Shown piece by piece: positions 46,022-58,639 of a stretch of 64,000 bases of DNA; positions within the stretch are counted from its first letter, which is position 1, and each line of letters begins with the position of its first letter. Position numbers and translations under genes: made by a program. The notes under the pieces are model-generated. The model did not search any database and was not told where the DNA came from. It saw nothing but the letters and a program-made list of their open reading frames with translations. This DNA comes from Bryum argenteum (lineage: Eukaryota; Streptophyta; Bryopsida; Bryales; Bryaceae), in contig CM073324.1 of the NCBI GenBank assembly GCA_037043015.1, positions 27,234,097 to 27,298,096 on the forward strand, in the 5' to 3' direction.

Positions 46022-49000
46022 AACTTGTAGAACATCTTCATTCGCAATAAAGTCAATTATTTTGGTATTGGGAGGATCCCCATTGCAAGGAATATATGCA
46101 TGTTGTTTAGATCGATTCGGTATTTGAACAATCACCATCTCAATATAACCTCAATTGCATTAAAATGGCGGTATTATTTTGTGCCATTTTGCCAAGCTGA
46201 TAAGCCATTTAGGCCGTATGGTAAAACATGCCATTTTTACAAGCATAATTTTGAACTCAAGTATTTATGCCTACAAAATGGCACATTCTTTATTATCACA
46301 CACGCCTCTTCGTGATAATTGCAATATCACCAAATTTTCCTTAATATCACATCCTTTTTATGGTTTTTGACCTTTAAACATGGTCATAGGGCAATATTTG
46401 TGAACAATCAACGGTTTCAAAACATTATTCTTTTTGAACGGTACTTGTGAAAGGCAAATTTTTCAGCGACCGTTCAAAACACTAAGAGTTTTTTGAACTA
46501 CGGTATATTTAGCCTAATCGACAAAAGCCAATGTTTTTTTTACATTTTAAGCACCCAAGACAAGCCATTACACTAGAATAACGCCATTTTAGGAAAATTG
46601 AGGTTATATACCCCTTCAACAACGTGCATCGCCATCGCACATGTGCCATCTCAAAAGAGCAATCATATACTTGCCTACCATTTCTTAAACGGTTTGACCA
46701 CGGGCTTTGTGTTTTTTGTATTGCAAGTGCAATATCTTGTCAATGGCCTCTTTTGTGTTAGAATTATGCGTGTTGAAGGCTAGAGTGTCAATTGGCATTC
46801 AGAGGCGATATAGATCTTTAATTGGAACTTAGAAGGAGGATAAGCTCCAATGGCATTTTGCCGTCTAAAGGAAATCTCGAATATGTTGGTGCTTCTATGC
46901 CAAAATATTCCTCCAAAATTTTCTAGGTAGCTCGTCAGGATGACAAGTGACATTTAAAGATTAACAATTTGGATTTGCGTGTTTTAAACTTTTTAGTTGC
47001 TCTCACTCCTTGCTTCTCTTTTCTTCCAATCTGATTCTTTGCAACTTAGCGGGAACACATATTCTTTCCAAAACCACTTCCATTTAAGAGAGAGGTGCTA
47101 CATCTCTTCAATTTGTAACCATTGAATTGTTTTGGCAATTTAATAAGCTACATATCATCATGGCTATCTCCAATGTCAGGTAAGTATAATCTTCCTCACC
47201 TTCTATATTTAATTCAATCAACACTAAGAAAACCAAGAGAATTACCTCTTTTGTTTCTTTTTACTTTTAGGTTTATATAGAGGTATTTGGTTAATAAAAC
47301 ATATCAACTAGGGAAGAACTTCTTAAAGTTATGTGAAAGTTAACCTCTAACTTAGTAGGTTACTCAAACGCTTGATTTACACGTCTTCAATGCGGACAAT
47401 CATGCACAATATAATAGTTGCTCAACTTGCGGAGAAGCACAAAGTAACAATAGAAAGAAGTGACAATGAAATTGAAAAAGTCCCCAACCCCCACAGGTGC
47501 TAGACCTACACACTTGCAAAAATCAAGAGTTCTTGCAATTAATGACGCCGATGACAATTATTGTGAACATATGGTAGTTTGTAAATTACTAAAAGATAGA
47601 AAAATTGTGCACTTTACTTACCTCTTGGTTCATAGAGAGCAAACTTGGAGTAATATTTCTCCCCGGTGTAAATGTGGTATAATTTTGTATGTATTCACTA
47701 TTTCATTTTTATGTTTTGAAAGTTGGAATATCATGTCAAACAAGGTGTGGACATTCTTTAATTTTTTCTGCTTTGCAATATAATTTATTGCGGTTGTAGA
47801 AAGTAAGGTGAAAAGGGGTTCACTCTAATCAATAAATCATAAATTATTTATGTACCATATTTATCCAAAATCAACTTGAATACTCAACCTTAAAGTAACT
47901 ATAGTACTAATCCCTTTTCTTATGAATAGCAATTCATACCATATATATTGGACTACTTCTAATAGGGTTTGCTATGGAGATGAGGATGCATGAGAATCGG
48001 ATCCCACTATTTCAGTAAGTTCTTGTTCCACGGGTGACATGAGCTACGGGCACAAATCATGTTTGATAAAGTGGTTCCAATTGAGACTCTTGCACACGCT
48101 AAAATTTACGTGTGAGGTGTGCAAGTAAGTTCTCCCATTCAATTCTCTAGAAGAAACTTCAAAATCATGTAATATAAGTTTTTGCACTTTGTTGATACTA
48201 TAAATTTTTGTGAAAGCTCTTGCAGGGGCTTGTCAAAAGAACTTTACAATCAACTCATGTAGAAAAACATATTCAAGATTCTCCTCTAGAAGGTAAAATG
48301 CCATTAGAGCTTATCCTCTTTCAAGTTCCAATTAAAGATCTAGATTGCCTCCGAATGCCAATTTACACTTGAGCCTTCCACACACTTGATTCTAACATAC
48401 AAGAGGCCATTGACAGGATATTGCACTCGCAATACAAAAGACACAAAGCTCAAGTCAAAGCTCGTGGCCAAGCCGTTTTAGAAACCGTTTAGTAAGATGA
48501 TTGTTTCCTTGAAATTGCGCAATTGTGATGGTGATGCAAGTTGGTGGAAGGGTATGTAAGCTAAGTTCCGTTGAAATGGCGTTGTTCTAGTAAAATGGCC
48601 CGTTTTGGGTTGCTTAAAATGTAAAAAATAACATTGTAGATGATCATGTGATTTGGTCATGTGATTTTTTGTAGATTTTTGACATGAAAGGGTAAATATG
48701 TTTTGAACTGTCGTTCAAGAACACTAATGTTATTGATCGATTGTTGAGAAATTTGCCTTTCGAAAACAAAATACTAAGTAGTGGTTCAAAAGCAATAATG
48801 TTTTGGAATGGTTGTCTAGAAATACTGCCTTTCGACCGCGTTCAAAGGTCACAAACCATAAAAAGATGTGATATTAAGGAAATTTTGATGGAATTGAGGT
48901 TGTATTGAGATGGTGATTGTTCAACAACCAAACTCTCTTAAACAATATGCATTTTTTCCTCGCAACGTGAATCCTCCCAATATTAGAATAGTTGAGTTTA

Positions 49001-52000
49001 TTGAAAATGAAGGTAGAAGGTGTTGTGAATGCAACTTCTAAGGAGCATCAGGATCTCCTTTTCTTGCACGACTGGGTCCGTTTAAGGGTATGAATTCTAC
49101 GCATCAAATTACCTATGGCATTTATCAAATGTTTCCTCTAGGATAGTGACTCACTGGTTGGAAAGAATTACATATTTAGTGCTTACTACGCAATCATTTT
49201 AAATATCCCATGACTTGTATCATACAAAAAAAATTGTTTCTTTCATGATATACTCGATGATTTTGTAAATTTGTATCTGAATATATATTTTTGAAATGTC
49301 ATGAATATATTTGCATTGAACATTGTACAAGTTATCTACAACCATATGATAATGAGGTTTTGAATGTATTGCTTTGTGTGTCACGTTACACTTTGATAGA
49401 AGAACACAAGCCATGACTTTTGCAATAACTGAGAGACATGTTAACATCCACATAATCTTCCTTTCGAGGTTATCAAATTTTCTTGTTGTTGAAGTCATCT
49501 TGTAAATAGTCAAAAAGACTTTTCGTTGATTGTATATTTCTCTTCTCATTTATGGAATTTGATCTAAGTGATGGATCGTCTACGAGACATGGTTTTGTAT
49601 ACTTCTACATGTTTTTCTAAATTTGGTATTCTTCATAGGTTTATCCACAAGTCAATATTCACAAGTTAAGATTTGTGTCCACGACAGCGCCACGGAGCAT
49701 AGAGTTTTGAGAAATTGAAGGTTTAGACAGTAAAGATCCAACAACGTATACCTTGTTGTGTTTTATCAGCGAAGTTCTCTTGTTATGATTTATGGACTAT
49801 GGATCACAATGTTGAGTAGATTTTTGGTGCATGGTATCGACGAACTACATGTGAAACTCTAGCAATAAATTAATGTAGTATTGTTTAAAGTGCTTCATTT
49901 CATATTATTACAAATATACTGGTAAGGCATTTTTATATATCAATAACATTAGTTGGAGAACCAATATCAAATTGTTGGCTTGCTGTAAGAGTTGCTTGTT
50001 TTTTTGTCAATTCTATATCGTCGCTAGTGCTTACTCTTTTATATACATTTGCAAGAGGGTGCAGATTATAGTTCTATTGAATTAGCCATTTGAGTACATT
50101 CGAGTGAATTTTTAAAGTGTCGTTATTGTTATTGTCACTTAGACTTTGTATCCTTTTCAGGAGTAGCAAGATAATTTTTCTCCTAATTTTGTGTTAGATT
50201 GATTGTCAAGGAATGTCTTATAATCAATATACCAAGCATTGATATTGTACTTTGTCCTCCCTTATTTCAAGCAAAAATATATTATTCAAAGGAGCTCATT
50301 TACATTGTCATTTCTTATTTCAAGCAGAATATATTGTTCAATACACAATCTAATCTTGATGAAGGTAAAAATGTATCAGTTTAATTCTGAAATATTATGA
50401 ATAATAGGGCATAGAGTCCATATGTGGTCCCAATTTTGAGGGTTTAGAGTTTGAGGATTCGGAATTCTAAATGTATTCTTAGAATTATAATTGTACCAAC
50501 CTCAACAAGATCTCAACCAATCAAGAATGACTTGTTCATTCCAACTAATCTATTTCTCACAACTTTTTGACGTTAAAGTGCATATGCATTAGTATGTGCG
50601 GTAACTGACATGCTAAAATGGTGTTGTTATCGAAAAGGCCACATTACTGTATACTATGTTCAATCTATTGGATCTACAAAAGGTACTTTAGTAGTGAGAA
50701 TTAATCATACTGGAATATATTGTAAGATTTCATTTACTCTAATTCTAAAATCTTGAGAAGTCATCTAATTTGATAACAAATATTACAATGTTAGTCACAA
50801 AGTCATTGGATATGTTGACAAAAATTGTGAGGTATGACAAATTGCATGTGGGTAGCAAAGCTTTGTATAGAACTAAAAGAAGAGTTTCAAAAAATGAATG
50901 CTTGATTATAATGGAATATACTTAATTACAAATATTTGCAAATGATCAACCCTACTAATTTTGAGCATGATAGTTGCTTTCCTAGGTCTTCAAATGGTTC
51001 TAGTCCAACAATGACCACAATTGGTATGTTTTTGAGCATAATTGATGAAAAACAAACCATTACAAGCGTTTTGACATCTTGAATTTCAATTTTTCATAAG
51101 AGTACTAATTTTTAAATTAGATTTTTTTCGGATAATCAAAAGACCTATTCAAGTGTCTCCCAAAACAACATCCAAACTTTTATGAGAGTTGACATGAATA
51201 ATACGCATATTTAACCTATCCTTAATGATATGCTATGATCAACAACCACCAATACCATAGAGATAATAAGCCCTTTGAAGTCGGAGGCTAGAAAACCAAT
51301 AACCATAAAAGCTAATGAACTTACTGCCTATTATTCTATTGGATGAAATTGAATATGATGTGCACCCTATCTACGACGACTACCCTTCCTCTCCACCAGA
51401 GCGGTGGCCTTAGAGCCCTCATGGCTAAATGTGGTATACATGACTTAGTGCTACTTGTAAGTTATAATAGGCAGGGAACTTGTAGATATATCACAAGCAT
51501 AAAATTTGTACCATCCAACTTGCCCCTACCTACCTGAGACAAGCAATTAATTGCTATACTTTTGTTGGAGGGGTGTAGGAATGTTATAGGGGTTTTATGG
51601 TGGATTTTAACATGGTAAGACTTAGTTACTTTTTATTTTTCTCTTGTGTAGAATGATTAATGCAGTGTGTTAGATTGCAATGTTGTTGATTTTTTAAAAG
51701 TTTGTTTAATAGCAAGTATAAGTAGTAGTAGGTTGTTTTCAAGTGCTTTCATAGAAGAGGTGTGGATTGTGCCGTAAGCACCTGCTGTTATAACTATAAG
51801 AGGTTTTATTTTCCATCGTAGGGTTGCAATGTTGTTGATGAGTGGCTAGTACGTTTGGGTTTTTTATGAATTGTGTCATGTGCGAATCTATTATCACAGT
51901 AGGTGCATTCTATGAATTGTACAAGGTGTCCAGGGGTTGTGTTGGGAGGTTGCTTTGGTATGGATTGCATTTAATGCAAAGCAATCGACTTTCCAACTAA
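46022..52000 (+). repeat. older copy of the long-inverted-repeat family
   Basis: Same order as 27871-33458: left arm (46022-46893), spacer, inverted right arm (about 48108-49020) and tail (49021-52000). The arms are clearly more diverged and shorter than in the younger copy. Its left arm starts about 65 bp later. Its spacer holds about 730 bp (46894-47628) not found in the younger copy, and the tail about 1.2 kb extra (about 50490-51710). It lacks the 624-bp element and the TTAA MITE, giving empty sites for both. The 107-codon frame at 47460-47783 is not recognised. Confidence 0.75.
46143..46608. mobile_element. MITE in the older left arm (CAATTCYGTTAAAATGG family)
   Basis: Ends ATATAACCTCAATTGCATTA and, to the right, GGAAAATTGAGGTTATATA. 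Orthologous in position to 28062-28531, so this insertion predates the family's spread. The mirror copy in the right arm spans about 48560-48910 and is shortened. Confidence 0.6.
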
Positions 52001-52158
52001 GTATGGTGAAACAAGTACTCATGATTCTTGCCTTTATAAAGACCTAACCTCCCTTGCATGCACCTAATGTGTACGTACGTAATTAGAGTGCTTGCTTTTA
52101 GGTCTCCACTTCTAAAAGTTATATTTAATATTGTTTTTGTTTTTTTTTTTTTTTTTTT

Positions 52159-52195
<37 letters not shown>

Positions 52196-52590
52196 TTTTT
52201 TTGAAAGGGAAGGTTCATATTTTTCTTTTCCTTACCCTTGTCAAAAAGTAACCCACTCATTTCAAAATTTCAAATATATAGATTCCTTAGATAATTCTTA
52301 AGTGTAGAATAAGGTGGTTTCACCATAGAGGCTCCTTACGTGGAGTTTCCTCCTCAATAACGGAGTTTCATTGAGGAGAATCTTGCTAAAATTGGCTAGG
52401 GGAAAAAATCTCATGGATACACAAGTATCAAGAATGTGTTTGGTCTACGGTAGACCTATGAACTCCCCTTCATCTAATTTTGTAACGTTTTGTGCTCATG
52501 AGAAATTCTGGTTCCTGAGGAACATCCTTTCTGATAATATGTCTGTCAATCCACAAAAATTTGTTTCCACGGCCAATTTTAGCATGATTC
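52001..52590. other. intergenic with T homopolymers
   Basis: Runs of T broken by single G lie at 52137-52201; the lysine-rich minus-strand frame there is an artefact of them. Nothing else recognised. Confidence 0.6.
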
Positions 52591-52594
52591 TTAA

Positions 52595-52819
52595 CCCTTA
52601 AAAGTCCCTTGGGGATAGTATGTACGTTGTCGTATAATTAGGATTTGCTACCAACAAGAAACTATAAACTAGAATCGTAATAGCTCACTAGAACCGCATT
52701 AATTCAAATGTCAACTTCTTCTTTGAACTCAAACCCATTAGAGGTCTGCATTCACTCCAAATACAACCAAAATACACCGTATTCTACTGGTCGCCACGGC
52801 ACGCTCAGACCTTTAGGGG
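52595..52819. mobile_element. TTAA-flanked MITE (225 bp)
   Basis: Exact TTAA on both sides (52591-52594 and 52820-52823). Ends are CCCTTAAAAGTCC and, inverted, CCCCTAAAGGTCT. The interior is not obviously related to the other two TTAA families, so it may be a third one. It lies about 380 bp upstream of the ELF4-like start codon, possibly within its promoter. Confidence 0.75.
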
Positions 52820-53197
52820 TTAACCAAAATCAGGAGTCCATGTCCACTGGTTGGACTGCGTGCATTCCCTTGCCTTTTTGCATTCTAGTCCACCGACTCC
52901 ATCGCTGCTCGCATCACTTTTCCTCATCATCTCCGCCTCCCACTCCCTTCCGTATCTCTGCTCTTGCCAAACCCTAATCCAGTCCCCTCACTGCATCGTT
53001 CTCTCCATTCCCACAATCTGTTGCACTTTCTCACTCTTGCGCGCCCGCTTGCTCTTCAGCTTGGCTCTCGCCACCCTCCCTCCCTCGCTCCTGTCTTAGG
53101 GTTCGCCTTCCGTTGGGGATTTCGCATTTCTTACAGGGAGCAGTCTGGCCTTCAATCCTCCCGGTGCGGGTGCCGGTGCACCAGCAGTGTTCCGGCC

Positions 53198-53608
53198 ATG
53201 GACGGTGACAAAGGCGATAAAGCTCCCATGATGGACAGGCGCATGTCGTCCATGTTCAGCAGTGTTTCGAGGCAAGTGCAGTTCCTTCTTGACCACAACT
53301 GCTTGCTCATTAATGAGATTAATTTGAATCACGACGCCAAAATTCCTGAGGGCCTCACGCGGAACGTGACGCTCATTCGCCAACTCAACAGTAACATCAA
53401 TAAAGTGGTGGAGCTCTATGCCAGCTTATCGTCCAACTTCTCCAATGTGTTTGAAAATCTGCAAGAAGTCAATTCCGACCAGATCGACACGACATCGTCT
53501 AGACCTGTTTTGAATTCCAGTGGCCGTAGCATGCCCGGGGCAGCTGCACCAACACAACCATCCGCACAAGATCCGCCCAAGAAACTACGGTCTGCAGACT
53601 TTCCTTGA
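53198..53608 (+). CDS. EFL: EARLY FLOWERING 4-like clock protein
   Basis: ELF4-family proteins are small helical nuclear regulators; in flowering plants ELF4 joins ELF3 and LUX in the evening complex that represses target genes at dusk. Intronless 136-residue protein. The conserved DUF1313 domain covers about residues 16-90: SSVSRQVQFLLDHNCLLINE, NHDAKIPEGLTRNVTLIRQL and VELYASLSSNFSNVFE closely follow the family pattern. The tail is Ser/Pro/Ala-rich. The ATG at 53198 is chosen because the domain starts soon after; the frame stays open upstream to 52964 without an ATG nearer the domain, and that stretch is probably 5' UTR. Expected to be clock-regulated; I saw no clear evening element upstream. 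Confidence 0.93.
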   Translation: MDGDKGDKAPMMDRRMSSMFSSVSRQVQFLLDHNCLLINEINLNHDAKIPEGLTRNVTLIRQLNSNINKVVELYASLSSNFSNVFENLQEVNSDQIDTTSSRPVLNSSGRSMPGAAAPTQPSAQDPPKKLRSADFP

Positions 53609-56600
53609 TCTCGATGCGGAGTATGTACATACACTGCGAGGCGACTCTGGAGTCGTTGAGCATGACTGCGTCTTTCATGTTTTCACTTTGAGTATTTGGC
53701 TATCCGACATTTGGAATTGGCGTCTGCATTGTTGAGTTCCCCTTTTAGGGCACTTCCCTGCTCATTTGAGACTGGAAGGAGAGATTCTGTGGTTGAAAGC
53801 TGGCCCGAAACTCTTTGTATGCTTGGAAAAGAAATGCTGCGGGTGCAGCATTCCTTTTCATAGTTAGAGGCAGGTTGGAACTAGTGATTTATATGACTCT
53901 AATGTATATAATAAACGGTAACCTTTTTCAGTATTTGTTAAATTTGACTGTTGTATGACGATTGAGATTGATTCTCTGGGCTTGCGGCCTCGGATGTGAT
54001 TCCTGTGTGCCAAGCCGCCGATCGCAATCCCAGGTATGGAAATAATTGATTATTTTGACTACAGGGTCGTGCAGGCCCTTCCGGCCATTACTGTCAATGT
54101 GAACCGAGATTACTTAACGGAACGAAATACATCGGAACCCCATTTGGACCTCTTGAACCTCGACTATCGCTAAAGGCCCTCGGGTTCATCTCGAATTGAA
54201 GAAGACGGCTGAAGGTGGCTTGACAGAAGTACAGATCCTATGTTTAAGTGAATTCATCGTGCCGCTGAAAGAGCTTAGTAATCAGAGGAACCGAAGTTTG
54301 TTTTCCGGTTGGACCTCCTCATCATTCTTTCTGGCTTGTTCGCCATCGACCCTGAAGGTGGATCGAAAGGGAATCATTTCGATGAGAAGTGAATTTGAGT
54401 TCTAGTTCATGCTAGCTTAAGATTATTCATTTCTCTTATTTGTGCACGTCGGTTTCATGCCGCATGCACAACATGTATATTTATCATTCAATTGAAAATG
54501 CTAGCCTATCTCGAGCACTGTGCAGATCTCGTTTAAAGAGAATGTAACATTTGTACATCCTTTAGAAGGAAGATTGAACATATACAATTTTTGATGATGA
54601 GAGTCATTTTATCACTTCACATGCCTTATGTTGGCGCATTTGTATGAAGCAACTTTCTGCAGATGGTGCAAGTCAGAATATTGGAATTCAAGGGGGGGAA
54701 TGTGAGACTGATCACTTGATTAATTTGGTTTTTGGAAGCTGTGTTGAGTTTCATCTGAACCATGAAGCTCTTGGAGTTCGAGTCCGCCCCTCTTCTTTTT
54801 TATAATCTCGTGTGGTCGGTAATAATTTTTAGAGATGAAATAGAGGTTCATTTAAATGAGCTTGCGTTGAAGATCGTGATTCAAGGTCGCACTCGAGGAT
54901 TGTGGGAAGGGACTCAGAGTTGTCTGTTACGATTTAGGAAGGTGCATTATTGGCAGGCGTGAAACATGGCGTTCAGCAGACAGCAATACCCGCAGATGAA
55001 GGTATCGTTAGCTACCCTCTTCCTCGTTTCCTATCCCTAGCACGTTCAATTCTTACTGCACATTTGGTCTGAATACCCCTCATGAGGAATACTATCAGGA
55101 TAGCTTGTAAGCTCCTTCAGAGAGCAGATCGTTTGAGATTGGGTGCTATCTCAAAGTTTTGGAAATAAGCTCTAAGTGCTTGACTGCAGAATACTGATTC
55201 AAACCTGTTCCGCACGAAATAAGAAGGCTTCGGGATTATGGATGCAGGTGCAATATTGTGAATCTCATAAGACCATGCCCTATACTGTACCTGAAATGTG
55301 CGTGTACTGGATATAGTGTGATTCAACTGTAGGTTTTACTTCTTCATCTTCATTCGTTTGAGGTTCAGATCTACACGGTTGTGTTGTACTTCTCAGTAAG
55401 TAACTCTTGGCTTTTAGATTAGTTTCTGAAATTTCCATCAGGAGAGAGTTGATCTTGTTTTCCTTTTTGTTACTGAGTTGTGACTAGTGTGTTGTAAGGA
55501 TTTTCTTCCAGCACTTTGTCGCCTCGCTTTAAAGCTGCTCTTGGACAGTGACTCGCACTGAGCTGACGCTGTTTAGCGGAGGTGCCAGTAAGTCAAAGTA
55601 CAGATTACCTCTTACGGTAAGGGAATCGATCGAGGTCTCACATGTTTGTTGCGGCTGTAGACAGCTGCCACTTTTGGCAGGTTCTCATTCATTGAAAGTT
55701 TTCGTGTTCGTGTGAAAATCTCACTCAACCCTTCACTCCTGAATGGCTCGAGGGGCCGTTCCAAGTAGTGATTTCAGATCCTTTCTTATGTGATTCTTTC
55801 AAGCCACATGATTTCTCGTGTGCCAACCTCAGAGCCATCGCATGGTACATTTCACATTTTCACTTTTTCTTGTCAATTACCTGGGCTAGTGCTGACGTTT
55901 ACGGGTTACTTGGGATCAGTGTACTTGCAAAGGAGGGGCTGTTGATGGTACAAGAAGGGGGCAATTCAGATGGGTGATGACGTTCTCGATGTAGGCAGAG
56001 ACTTTGTATTGACGAGGACCTGAAGAGAGGCTGTATCTCTTAAGATGTGCAGGAAGCTGAAGTGTGGCAGGGAGCCAGGATTTGAGGTCAGCTCGTGCTG
56101 CCCCGCACCTACGTAAAGTGAGTCCCAGATTTTGTTCAGTGTGCTTCTTTCCATATATGAGCAAGTTATGCTCTGTCATATGCTGCATGAATCCGATGGA
56201 GACATGGTCACTTGACTCAAATCAGTGCATCGCTGTGGCGCCAGGTGTCTATCTGAATCGAGTCACAGTTGGATGGCCATACAACTCAGCTTGAGTTATC
56301 GAATGTGTGGCTTGTGCAGTACCAAGGGTTAAGTCACAGCTCCAATGCCAGCTATGTGACTTGAATTCTTTAAATCATTTTGGAAGTGGCAGCTAGACAG
56401 AATTTTGTCCGACTATGATAAGGTTTTATTGTGTGCACCTGCTCTCGCTCAAGTAGTTGCCATGTCTTCTGCCCTCTTCGTGGTTTTTGATACAGTTGTC
56501 ACTCCATCATCCAATACCCAGTCTTACGATGTGGCTCATGCAAACTACTCTACGCCATCAGTATTCATGATCTTCCTTGCACTTTCAATTGCGGCAAAGG

Positions 56601-57040
56601 CTTCATTGCGTAGGATAGAGGGGAAAATACGTTGCCTGTTGGTGGGCCTGAAACCAGGGAATGCAAGCCATGAGCCATTGACTTACTAAGGTTACCACGT
56701 CGTGAACTGCGGTACAGTACAACCATGCTATGATGACAACGTAGTGCTTGTAATGCCCACTTCAGCCAGGTCAAGATCTGCACGGTTGCTATAACGCTTT
56801 TCCTAATCTTGCACTGCCGTGTTTTGAGAGATTTACAGACATCCATTAGCACCCGTCTTTAAGAAGCGTTGAGTGTACGAAGGAAATCAATTCGAGATTT
56901 AATGCAAATGTTGGGGATGCATCATGCACTTTCTGGAAGTGGTCCATAAGCAATGCGGTAGATCTTCTGTGACGTCGTGGTGTTGACTGAACATTCTTCG
57001 ACTCAGCTTAGAAAACATTCCTTTCGGTTTTCTCCGCCAA
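53609..57040. other. intergenic, no recognised gene
   Basis: Begins with the 3' UTR of the ELF4-like gene (AATAAA near 53911). Frames of 60-95 codons on both strands show no domains. No shared repeats were found, so this is the least repeat-rich gap in the window. Confidence 0.45.
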
Positions 57041-57065
57041 GCAACATTCCTCGACTCCCTCTTGG

Positions 57066-57137
57066 AGCAACCCACATATGACTTATTTCAGTACTTGTAG
57101 AAACCCATATACGACTTATTTCAGTACTTGTAGAAAC
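57066..57137 (+). repeat. two-unit tandem duplication (~36 bp unit)
   Basis: The block GACTTATTTCAGTACTTGTA plus GAAACCCA occurs twice in direct succession. Confidence 0.8.
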
Positions 57138-57690
57138 CCAAGTTGGAGGGATACTAAATATCTAATATAAAGTGATACTAATATCATCCATTGTTTGAAC
57201 ATGGAGATTGATAATATCATAGTCAACTACTTAGATTTCCAATCTAATAAGCTGAGTACATATTGCAAAAATACTGAAGACACGCAAACCTCACCAATTC
57301 AAATTTCATACATTGAGTTTAGATGGTAATCATATTTAGACTTGCAAACAAGAGTGCAGCCCTAGATGTGTTTGATGTGGGCTTGACATTCTCTTTTGCA
57401 ATAAAATTTACTATCATCCGCTTAAAACAAACAAACAAGAGTCCTTGTAGAGTACTAAAACAAAACTTGAGAAGTCAAAATCCGTAGTTACATATTGCAA
57501 TATATTTCTAAAGAGCACTAAAAGGAGTGTGTATTTTGTGATCCATCCTGAAAGGGATAAAGTTTCTTGACCTAAATGTCCTTATCAAGCTGAATTCTAC
57601 AAGAAACTCATTGAAGCTTAGTTGTGCATAACAACAACGACAACAACAGTGGGATTGCAACACACCTGCCTTGAGGAGAAGGTGCGTGTC

Positions 57691-57765
57691 ACAAGCAAAC
57701 TAAAGCGAACTGCATATTACAGACAACACAAGCAAACTAAAGCGAACTGCATATTACAGACAACT
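57691..57765 (+). repeat. two-unit tandem duplication (38 bp unit)
   Basis: ACAAGCAAACTAAAGCGAAC followed by TGCATATTACAGACAAC occurs twice in a row with no visible mismatch, so it is recent. Confidence 0.85.
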
Positions 57766-58639
57766 CAATTCCATGACTAGTAACTTACTGCAGCTGCCGC
57801 GATCTCTCAAAAAACTGAAAAGAAAGAGGAAAAGCTGGAAAATCAGAAAGTCAATGATTCATGGACATTGGAATTCTGCAATTTTCCATTTTCTTGTTGT
57901 GTGAAGAGGGTGGGAAACGAACTATCTCAATCTTGCAGTGAGAACATGGAGACAGTCTGTATGAAGAGAACTTTCAAACTGTAGTCTATACCTTTGTTGG
58001 GGCATAGCCAATAATGAGCTGAGAGTTCCATAGAAGCAGCCAGGACACTTTAAAAAGGTAGATATTACACATGCATATGGCCTCCAATGAGATATTGGCA
58101 CACTATGTTGGAGGTAGGATATTATGTACAAACTAAAGAGCCATGTTTTAAAGTCGCCCACCTTCTTAAAATTGTCGGTGGGGTATGATAAGAGGGTTGT
58201 CATTGGTCGCAAGTACTTGTCTTTTGTGCTCCCATGAGGTACATATGGCATGTTGATTAAATGACAAAATTTAACTATACACCATATATTGTAGCAATTG
58301 TTTTTGAATCTTATATCATAATTCATATAGATAATTTGAATATCTTGATTATGGTAGTTACCCTTGCTCAAAAAAGGGTGGTGATAATTATGGAGGTTCA
58401 AAGGATGGCAATGTAGAGGTTTGAGACGTAACTTGCATTTATTTAGAAAGGTTAGAGTGGTGGCATTACAAAGTTTGAAATGGGTGATATTGTAAAGGTC
58501 AAAGGGGTGACTCTACATAGATTTGAGGTGTGTTAATATAGGTAATGGAGGGGAAACATGACAATGATCAAACATATCTTAAAGAGAGAGGATCATTATC
58601 GTTGTAAATAGTATACTCATATCTGAGTATACTTCAGAT
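57766..58639. other. intergenic, one long unassigned minus frame
   Basis: A minus-strand frame of 159 codons (57922-58401) is rich in Tyr, His and Leu. It has no recognisable domain and overlaps AT-rich DNA, so I do not call it a gene. Confidence 0.35.

Noticed and set aside
52137-52203. Lysine-rich 87-codon minus frame
   Set aside because: Produced by T homopolymers broken by single G; not a protein.
53609-57040. Possible second gene downstream of the ELF4-like gene
   Set aside because: Several 60-95-codon frames on both strands were inspected; none shows motifs or a splice chain I could defend.
57922-58401. 159-codon minus-strand frame
   Set aside because: Long for the region but without any domain, in AT-rich DNA. 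Kept only as a note in the intergenic entry.
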